From Candidatus Obscuribacterales bacterium (GTDB taxonomy: Bacteria; Cyanobacteriota; Vampirovibrionia; Obscuribacterales; Obscuribacteraceae): DNA of 64,000 nucleotides. The stretch lies in contig JAKFVQ010000022.1 of assembly GCA_021732085.1 (NCBI GenBank), positions 62,001 through 126,000 on the forward strand, written 5' to 3'. Numbering within the stretch: position 1 is the stretch's first letter; the number at the start of each line of letters is the position of its first letter. The position numbers and the translations under genes are program-made. The notes beneath the pieces are model-generated. The model saw only the letters and a list, made by a program, of their open reading frames with translations, had not been told where the DNA came from and ran no database searches. Of the stretch, positions 44,678 through 52,115 are shown in pieces.

Positions 44678-47600
44678 ATGACAAGTGATAAGGCGCAAGT
44701 AGAAGGTGACTCATCGGCAGTTGTTACGCCGGATAAGCCTGTTGTTGAAGAGATTGGACTCACAGATAGTTCTAGCATTGAGCATACCCAATCGATGAGG
44801 GATGCTCAAGGATCTAGTGGTGCCTCAACTGATCCTGAAAAAATCAGCAGCTTGATTGACCGGCTTAAGAGAGAAGGGGCGCAGGGCCTGAATCTTTCTT
44901 ACGCATCTGAAATTGGCGGCTTGGACAAAAAAGATACTGGAAGCGCGCTGCCCGAAAAGCAGTCTCCGGATTCAAGCTCGGACAAGAGAGGGGCTGACAA
45001 GGGGGAGGGCGTACGATCCGGCAAAGACCTCGATGATAGGGGGGGAGGTGCGAAATCTGATGTTGCGGGAGCTCCGGTTGATGAAGGCATCGAAAAATCA
45101 ACGAAATTGGGCCATTCAAAAGTGGAAGGCGCCGTTTGGAAATCGCCGAATCAGGATCAGCCACAAGTGCAAGATGCAGTGTGGCGATCTGATAGTGCGG
45201 TAGCAAAAGTCGGACCAGAACAACAAGTGCAAGATGCAATGTGGCGATCTGATAGGGCCGCTGCAAAAGTCGGACCAGAACAACAAGTGCAAGATGCAAT
45301 GTGGCGATCTGATAGCGCCGCAGCAAAAGTCGGACCAGAAGAGCAAGTGCAAGATACAGTGTGGCGATCTGATAGCGCCGCAGCAAAAGGTCAGCCAGAA
45401 CAACAAGTGCAAGATGCAATGTGGCGATCTGATAGCGCCGCTGCAAAAGCCGGACCAGAACAACAAGTGCAAGATGCAGTGTGGCGATCTGATAGCGCCG
45501 CAGCAAAAGTCGGACCAGAGCAACAAGTGCAAGATGCAATGTGGCGATCTGATAGCGTCGCAGCAAAAATCGGACAAGAACAACAAGTGCAAGATGCAGT
45601 GTGGCGATCTGATAGCGCGGTAGCAAAAGTCGGACCAGAACAACAAGTGCAAGATGCGGTGTGGCGATCTGATAGCGCCGCAGCAAAAGTCGGATCAGAA
45701 CAACAAGTGCAAGACGCGGTGTGGCGATCTGATAGCATTCAAGCAAAAGCTGGGCAGCAACAAGTACAAGATACCGTGTGGAGAGAACAGCAGGGTGATC
45801 ATGCGCAACCAAAGGATGCCTTATGGAGATCAACGGATGAGAATCCGCGTTTGCATGATGCTTTGGTGCCGAATGAAAAACTCGGTCAGCTAAAAGAAGA
45901 GGGCACTGGTTGGAAGACAGCGTTAGGAAAGCAGAATGTTCAGGAACTCTTAGATAATTCTGAGAGGAATCGGGTGCAGCCGTTTGCCAAAGACACTGTC
46001 TGGAGAGATGGGGATCCAGCTCCGCAAGTCCAAGAGACGGTCTGGCGATCGCAGGATGCCGAACAACCAGTAGTAAGAGACACCGTATGGCGGTCAGCTG
46101 AACAGCAAGATGCTCCGGCGGAAAATATGATTCGCCAAGCTCGCCTCGGTGAGAATACTGGTATACCAAACGATTCTGGCTCCAAAATCGCTGCTGAGGA
46201 TTTTGCAAAACGATCAGACCTTTCCTCCGACGCTGGAGCCAACGAGAGAAAGCTACGTGATCCTAAAGTCGGAGCCACAGTAGATGCAATTGATCAGACA
46301 ATCAAAAATGGAGCAGATCCGAAATTCTTGCAGAAGCTTTTGGATGGTAAGACCCCGCAGGAATTGAAAGACATTTCGGATCTCTATCGTGAAAAATTTG
46401 GACAGGGCAAAGACCTCAGAGTTATCCTCGCCGATAAACTGAGTGGCTCTGACCTGGCATCTGTGAAAGCGTCGCTTAATGGACATAATGATGACGCTTC
46501 TCACATTCACACTCAAATATTGAAGCATCGCGAAAATAGCGGTGATCGAAATGCTTCCCAGAACATTATCGATATGTTCAAAGGTAGAAGCTCTGCAGAT
46601 ATAGAGAAGCTTGGCGAGCAATATAAGGAGCGTTATGGTGTATCGCTGAAAGATGCGTTGAAGGATTCAGCTATACCAGATTCGACAAAACAAGCTCTCG
46701 ATGTTTATATGAAGGGCGCAGATAAGCGCGAGTTCGCTGACGTCAAAAGACTCGCGGACTTAGCGACTTCTTCTAAAGATCTGGATATGTTCAAGTCCGT
46801 TTTTTCAGATGGTGCTGTAACCAAGGAAATGCGCAAGCAATACTTTGATAATGGTGGAGAGAAGTCGATTGCAAAAGCCTTCGGACCTTGGGTCTATGGG
46901 CAGACCTTAGAACAGCGACAGGCTCTCGATTATGCAAGGACTGGAAAACTCGGTGTTGATACGGCTATCGATCTTAATCGCAGCATAATCGGTGATAATG
47001 AGAAGGCGATAGAACATGCCTTAAAAGGCATGACTCAAGAGGAGCGTGATTCATATCTTGCGGGCAAGAAGCTCGCCGCCGGTGACACCAGCAATTTGAC
47101 AGATCAGCAAAAGAAGGATTTGGATTACCATAACAAAGTACATGATGCCCTAAGCAAAGCCGCTGGATATAACCTGGGCATTGGCAGCGATAACGCCCGC
47201 GCTAGAGAACTAGCCAGGTGGGAAGACATGATAGCCGTCAAGGGCGGAAGCATGTTGTCTAAGCTCACAGACCATTTTGGAACCGTCTACAACGACAGTG
47301 TCGGCAAAGCCCTGGAAACCATCGAAAAGGCCGATAAGACAGACTTGGAACGATTGAAAACGGATCCATCGTATCGCAAACAAATAGATGATCTGATTGC
47401 GCGTCATTACACGAACAAAGAAGATCAGGCCCGCTTTAAGGACTTGCTAGATAGAAAGGTTAATTCAAAAAATCCCGACGACGAAAAAATTCCATTAGTC
47501 GATCGTTTGAAGGACAAGACGGGGACTTTCTACACAGACACTAAAGATGTTCTCTCCTCATTTGAAAAGATGAGTAAATCAGAGCAAGACCGATATCGAA

Positions 47601-50600
47601 CCGATTCGGAATACAGAAAGCAAGTTGACGATGCCGTGAAGCAGGCTTCTTGGTCTCCGGCTGTGCATGCCGCTGTAAAAGAGATCCTGGCCGACGTTAT
47701 TGAGGGCAAGGAACCAAAAGTTGGTATCATGTCCAAACTTCATGCACACTCGCGAGACTTTGTAGGTGATACCGGCAAAGTGATAGCTGATGTTGAAGGT
47801 GCATTTAAGGCTGATCCAAGTTTGCGTGAGCGTTTGTCAACTGATCGAAAGTTCGCGGAAGAATTCGCTGGTACGCTGCGATCGGCACTTGGGGCTGACG
47901 CCTTTGAGAAGTACGGCACCAAGCTTATGGAGAAAGGCGAACTCTCTATCGAAGATAAGGCGCAAATTCACCAAAAAACAAATCAAGATCGGCTTATAGA
48001 TAAAGCGTTGCTTGGATCGTCTATCTTAGCTCCGGTGCTAAGTCCAGTTCTGCTTGGAGTTTTAGCTACAAAATCAGAGGGCGATAAGCAAGGATTCTTT
48101 GACTCATTGAAAACTGCTTCTCCCGAGGAGCTGGCGAAAATTTCACAACACTCGGATAGGTTGCTTGGATTCTTAACTGAGCAAGAACGGGCGGTTGCAA
48201 AATCAATTGCCTCCCAAGACGGCAAAATTCAGCCGGAGGATCAGCTTCGCATTGCGTTTCTTACGGGTGACAAGGAAAAGGCAAATCAAGTCATTCAGAA
48301 TTTGACACCGCAAGATGCGGCAAAGCTTCGAGACAGCTATGCAAGCAAATATGGACGGGACGCTCTATCTGATGTGAAAGATAATCTTGGTGGCGAGGAT
48401 CAGAGGGCAGCAATCAAAGCTCTTAGAGAGCCGGCAAAAGATTCTGCTGAAGCTCTACGGCGCGCACAAGATGATCGTCCTAATGATTCCATTGGACGGT
48501 GGCTCGTGGATAAAGCTTGGGATGGCACCGGGATTCAGTCAGATGATGCCTATCATCAACTCTCTAGGCAGATTGGTGCAGCTGCAAAAGAAAACAAGAC
48601 TCTAAATCCGGAACAGTTAAAAGAACTCGGCGACCGCATGGACGAGGCATTGAAGCTCTATCGAGAATCAAAAACAGCTGCAGCCGATGCTGTTGTGGAT
48701 GGCACTCTTCTTATCGTTGGCGTTGGAGGGTCGGTCTTCACTGGCGGTGTCAGCCTTTCACTTCTTACAGCAACTGGTATTGCCGGTGCTGGATTTAAGA
48801 TTGCAGCCAAATCTGCAATAGAAGGAAAAGACTATGATTGGTCACTATCAAATGTTATTAAAGATGGTTCTACTGGAGCATTCCAGTCTGCAACGTCGTT
48901 CTTTGGTGGGGCACAGCTGGCAATTCTGAGCAAAGTTGGTGAGTCTACTGCGATAACTGCCACCAAGACTGTGTTAAGTCAGGCAGAAAAATTAGCTGCG
49001 GACACTGGAGCTTCGCTGCTGAAAAAAGGATCTGAAGAAGCACTTTCAAAAGGACTGATGAATCGCCTGGCAGTTGCAATTGCAAACGGTGAACGCGAGA
49101 TTAGCGAGAAAAGTCTCAAAGTTCTGACGAAAGAACTTGCATCGAACGCAGAGTCGGTACCTGGATTAGAGAAACTGATCAAGACCAGTTTAGATAGCGC
49201 TTTGAAAACAGAAACAGGCTCAATTCTGAAATCACTCGGCAGAGAGACCTTGTTGCAATCTCAAGCTACCGGCCTTGGAGGGACGGCGACGGGGTTTGTT
49301 GAGGGACTTAATTCAATTGATCCAAATAAAAGCTTCTTGGACAACGTTGCCAATATTGCACAAAAGATGGCCGAGCAGACCGTGTTTAATGCTGGAATCG
49401 CTGGACTTGCTACTCCGGGGATGAAAGTAATAACGAAAGGATTGACAGAGATTGGCAATACCGCAGGCGATTTAATCGATGGCGGGAAAAAATTATTCAA
49501 AGGTGAGGTCTCGGGGCTGGACGCACCATCTGTTCGAGCCGGCATGCTTCCGGACTCTGCGCATCCCCGATCTGTGGAAACGCAGAAAAAGGAATTGATC
49601 TCAGCTTTCTTCCAAAAGGAAAAATCAGCAAAACTACAACTTGATGGCGATGGGCACCCTGTAGGCTGGCCCTCGCACTTAAAAGGCGCAATTGACAGTA
49701 TTGACGACATGCCTCCCGTTCAGCCTGGTTACAAGCGGCTTTATCGAGGGATCCAAATGGAGGAAGGTGCGCAAAAAGAGTTTTTGCCACCAGCAACGCA
49801 TGCCGAATCTAAACGTTGGGGTGAGCTTGCGGAAATAGCATCAGATAAACGCAGCGTTGAGGAAGTCAAAGAAATGATTGCTCTTTTTCCAAGAATCTCT
49901 CACGCTCAACAAATCAAATTCTATTCCGACTCATTCGACATGGCACAACAATGGGCTGGAAAGAAAGGTGTTGTATCCTACCTCGACGTGAAAATCGAAG
50001 ATTCACATTCAATGCATGTCGGCAATCATGGACTGGCGGCTGCCGGATTCGCTGGAGACACCTATCAGGTGCCCGCAGAGCTCCACCTGCGTGGTGCCCG
50101 ACTAATAGGCAATGAAAGAACTGCTTCCAAGCTGGATAATGTTAGATTACGCGAGAATCAAGGAGGTTTGTCAAAAGAAGCTGTCGAACTGGAAAAGAAG
50201 AAAGTCATCGAGGAATGGGTTGAGCGTAACAAAGGAAGGCTCGAATTGAATGGTAAAGGCTTGCCTGCAGACTGGCCAAACCATCTCATGGTACCTGAGA
50301 AAATGCCTGATCTGGCAGAAGGGCATGTCAGATTGTATCGTGGAATCCAGATTGGCAAAGGGGCCGACCGCGAATTTGCTGAATCTGCTACTAGTAGCCA
50401 GCGAAATCAGTGGTATGACTTGAGTCTGAAAGACAAAGGGGAAAAGACTTTGGATGAGGTAAAGGAACAGATTCGCCTGGCTGATCTGGTTCGGAATCCT
50501 GATGCAAAATACTATACAGATGATTTGGGTACCGCGATGCATTTTGCTAAAACAAACCCTGCCTACGTCATTAGCTATGTTGATGTGGCGGCAGAAGAGC

Positions 50601-50734
50601 TGATGAACTGGAGTGTGCCCAATGCCGGCCTAGCAGCTGCGGGTTTGGCCGGCGGTACCTACACTGTGCCGATTGATATTCATCGCAGCAAAGCAAAACT
50701 CGTACCTGGGAAGGGTGTTATTCCGCAAGCGTAA
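44678..50734 (+). CDS. Giant modular protein with annexin-like repeats and tandem ART-like domains
   Basis: 2018 residues from the ATG at 44678 (a TTG directly before it is possible). Order: a disordered acidic N-terminus; ten ~20-residue VWRSDSAAAKVGPEQQVQDA repeats (168-366) plus degenerate copies to about 480; two annexin-like helical units (about 550-600 and 625-675), a third near 1205-1255; three ~80-residue helical repeats (about 855-1095); an Ala/Gly-rich hydrophobic region (about 1325-1640); and two related C-terminal domains (about 1675-1810 and 1870-2010). Each has RLYRGIQ (R1690, R1888), then FYSDSFDMAQQWA or YYTDDLGTAMHFA, a pattern like ADP-ribosyltransferase folds. The catalytic Glu is not obvious. 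No signal peptide. Confidence 0.82.
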   Translation: MTSDKAQVEGDSSAVVTPDKPVVEEIGLTDSSSIEHTQSMRDAQGSSGASTDPEKISSLIDRLKREGAQGLNLSYASEIGGLDKKDTGSALPEKQSPDSSSDKRGADKGEGVRSGKDLDDRGGGAKSDVAGAPVDEGIEKSTKLGHSKVEGAVWKSPNQDQPQVQDAVWRSDSAVAKVGPEQQVQDAMWRSDRAAAKVGPEQQVQDAMWRSDSAAAKVGPEEQVQDTVWRSDSAAAKGQPEQQVQDAMWRSDSAAAKAGPEQQVQDAVWRSDSAAAKVGPEQQVQDAMWRSDSVAAKIGQEQQVQDAVWRSDSAVAKVGPEQQVQDAVWRSDSAAAKVGSEQQVQDAVWRSDSIQAKAGQQQVQDTVWREQQGDHAQPKDALWRSTDENPRLHDALVPNEKLGQLKEEGTGWKTALGKQNVQELLDNSERNRVQPFAKDTVWRDGDPAPQVQETVWRSQDAEQPVVRDTVWRSAEQQDAPAENMIRQARLGENTGIPNDSGSKIAAEDFAKRSDLSSDAGANERKLRDPKVGATVDAIDQTIKNGADPKFLQKLLDGKTPQELKDISDLYREKFGQGKDLRVILADKLSGSDLASVKASLNGHNDDASHIHTQILKHRENSGDRNASQNIIDMFKGRSSADIEKLGEQYKERYGVSLKDALKDSAIPDSTKQALDVYMKGADKREFADVKRLADLATSSKDLDMFKSVFSDGAVTKEMRKQYFDNGGEKSIAKAFGPWVYGQTLEQRQALDYARTGKLGVDTAIDLNRSIIGDNEKAIEHALKGMTQEERDSYLAGKKLAAGDTSNLTDQQKKDLDYHNKVHDALSKAAGYNLGIGSDNARARELARWEDMIAVKGGSMLSKLTDHFGTVYNDSVGKALETIEKADKTDLERLKTDPSYRKQIDDLIARHYTNKEDQARFKDLLDRKVNSKNPDDEKIPLVDRLKDKTGTFYTDTKDVLSSFEKMSKSEQDRYRTDSEYRKQVDDAVKQASWSPAVHAAVKEILADVIEGKEPKVGIMSKLHAHSRDFVGDTGKVIADVEGAFKADPSLRERLSTDRKFAEEFAGTLRSALGADAFEKYGTKLMEKGELSIEDKAQIHQKTNQDRLIDKALLGSSILAPVLSPVLLGVLATKSEGDKQGFFDSLKTASPEELAKISQHSDRLLGFLTEQERAVAKSIASQDGKIQPEDQLRIAFLTGDKEKANQVIQNLTPQDAAKLRDSYASKYGRDALSDVKDNLGGEDQRAAIKALREPAKDSAEALRRAQDDRPNDSIGRWLVDKAWDGTGIQSDDAYHQLSRQIGAAAKENKTLNPEQLKELGDRMDEALKLYRESKTAAADAVVDGTLLIVGVGGSVFTGGVSLSLLTATGIAGAGFKIAAKSAIEGKDYDWSLSNVIKDGSTGAFQSATSFFGGAQLAILSKVGESTAITATKTVLSQAEKLAADTGASLLKKGSEEALSKGLMNRLAVAIANGEREISEKSLKVLTKELASNAESVPGLEKLIKTSLDSALKTETGSILKSLGRETLLQSQATGLGGTATGFVEGLNSIDPNKSFLDNVANIAQKMAEQTVFNAGIAGLATPGMKVITKGLTEIGNTAGDLIDGGKKLFKGEVSGLDAPSVRAGMLPDSAHPRSVETQKKELISAFFQKEKSAKLQLDGDGHPVGWPSHLKGAIDSIDDMPPVQPGYKRLYRGIQMEEGAQKEFLPPATHAESKRWGELAEIASDKRSVEEVKEMIALFPRISHAQQIKFYSDSFDMAQQWAGKKGVVSYLDVKIEDSHSMHVGNHGLAAAGFAGDTYQVPAELHLRGARLIGNERTASKLDNVRLRENQGGLSKEAVELEKKKVIEEWVERNKGRLELNGKGLPADWPNHLMVPEKMPDLAEGHVRLYRGIQIGKGADREFAESATSSQRNQWYDLSLKDKGEKTLDEVKEQIRLADLVRNPDAKYYTDDLGTAMHFAKTNPAYVISYVDVAAEELMNWSVPNAGLAAAGLAGGTYTVPIDIHRSKAKLVPGKGVIPQA
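45179..45775 (+). repeat. Ten tandem 60-bp coding repeats
   Basis: Nine 60-bp units and a tenth of 57 bp, each starting GTGTGGCGATCTGATAG or nearly so and encoding VWRSDSxxAKxGxEQQVQDx. DNA identity between copies is very high, including at synonymous sites, so the array arose recently or is kept alike by recombination, and copy number may vary between strains. Confidence 0.97.
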
Positions 50735-50762
50735 GCTTGCGGTCTGCAGTCATGAATCCTCG

Positions 50763-51716
50763 TTATTGTCGGCACTCTGCTGAGTCCGGTTTTAGCATCA
50801 ATCCTGCTTCGTCGACGACTTCGAAGTCTGAACCCGTGATCTTCGATAACTCATGCAGTGTGTCATTGTTCCAGCGCTCATCAGGCTCACCGCTGATGTA
50901 CCAGCTGCTTCCATTATCCGCAAGAAACATGCCATACGTTTTTAGGCAGCGCAGTATGATTTGACAATCTCGTGGGAATTTTGACTCATCGAAGTCAGCG
51001 CGGAGTCGAAGGCGAATGCCCATCGGGGGGAGATTTTTGTTGCTGTCAGATGATGCAAAATGTCTGGCTGGCCAAACGTAGGCGCGCTGCGTCTGCGGAG
51101 CTGTGAAACGCAAGGCATGGTTAATCGAGCCAGAGGAAAGCTCATCGTATCGCAAGAGTCCCGGCATTATGGGCAATCCAGCGGCATCTGCCGAAGTCCA
51201 TCCGTCCGGTCTCAGGGCGTTTGAGCGAAGATCAAATACTGCTCCAGAGCCTGCTGACCATGCTCCATTTGCTGGCTTGCTTACTTGGTAGAGTTCGTAT
51301 AATTTTGCATTGGCAGTATCGAGAGAAATTAAATGCCGGTCTCCTTCTGAATCAAATCCACCTTCGATTTTAGGATTATCTGGAATTGGATATGCAACCC
51401 TATCGCTTTCATCAGCATATTCGAATTTTACAGGCAAGCGCTTGGTTGCTGGTCCTACGATGTTGATCGGAATTCCCATGGGGCGCCCTTCCCATGTGCC
51501 AGAACCAAAATCCGGATGGAGCGTTTTCGCCCTTCCTATACTATCAATATATTTCCTAGAACTAGGGTGAATTGATAGCTTAGTGATTGATGCGTTCCAA
51601 ATGTTATTGGCAGGAAAAACAGCCTGCCCAGCCGGCTGAGCTCCTTTTGCAAATGCTGCGTCCGTAAGTCTAGCCAGCACAAAAATCACTATGCAAATTG
51701 AATAACTCGCTTTCAA
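50763..51716 (-). CDS. Conserved secreted protein of unknown function
   Basis: 317 residues from a TTG with AGGA eight bases upstream. A signal peptide (about 1-23, ending DAAFA) is followed by one domain with highly regular motifs: FPANNIWN, LHPDFGSGTWEG, YPIPDNPKIEGG, GDRHLISLD, WSAGSGAVFDLRSNALRPDG, ADAAGLPIMPGL and RAYVWPARHFAS. I recall this set as typical of a widely distributed secreted family (also in actinobacteria and eukaryotes) without known activity. Its conserved His/Asp/Arg residues look like an enzyme or sugar-binding site. Confidence 0.75.
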   Translation of the reverse strand: MKASYSICIVIFVLARLTDAAFAKGAQPAGQAVFPANNIWNASITKLSIHPSSRKYIDSIGRAKTLHPDFGSGTWEGRPMGIPINIVGPATKRLPVKFEYADESDRVAYPIPDNPKIEGGFDSEGDRHLISLDTANAKLYELYQVSKPANGAWSAGSGAVFDLRSNALRPDGWTSADAAGLPIMPGLLRYDELSSGSINHALRFTAPQTQRAYVWPARHFASSDSNKNLPPMGIRLRLRADFDESKFPRDCQIILRCLKTYGMFLADNGSSWYISGEPDERWNNDTLHELSKITGSDFEVVDEAGLMLKPDSAECRQ

Positions 51717-51731
51717 ATTTTGCTTCCTATA

Positions 51732-51749
51732 AATCCTGAAGTCAGGATT
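51732..51749. promoter_or_regulatory. 8-bp inverted repeat near a minus-strand start
   Basis: AATCCTGA-ag-TCAGGATT, a perfect palindrome centred 24 bp before the TTG start at 51716. It could be an operator or an mRNA leader hairpin. The remaining 51750-52115 stretch shows no gene I can support. Confidence 0.35.
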
Positions 51750-52115
51750 GCAGTATTCGTGGGACTAAGTCAGCCGGTGCTCTTCGGAGCAAAGGGTATC
51801 TATGCAGTCGCAACGGTTTCGTTTAATAAACCCAAGCAGGCTAAAAACGAATATTAAATGGACGCAAATTGCTTAAATAAGGCGAAATCCGGCGCTTCTG
51901 CAATAGCAAGATGAAGCCCGCCGGATTTCTATGCCTGAGATATTCCACAGCAAAGTCGGGGTCTAACAATAGAACATTAAATCCGAGACTTTTTATCTAC
52001 AGTAAGAATCTTTTTCTGTTCTCTGTAAAATCGGGCATTGGGTATAACTCCTCAGATAAGCGTTATCGGATCTGTTTCTTGTGCGATCTCTTGTGGAGCT
52101 ACCAAAGTTTCGAGT

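Noticed and set aside
44865-46208. Minus-strand 447-aa open frame and other frames across the 60-bp repeats
   Set aside because: A shadow of the VWRSDS array; low-complexity and dependent on the repeat phase.
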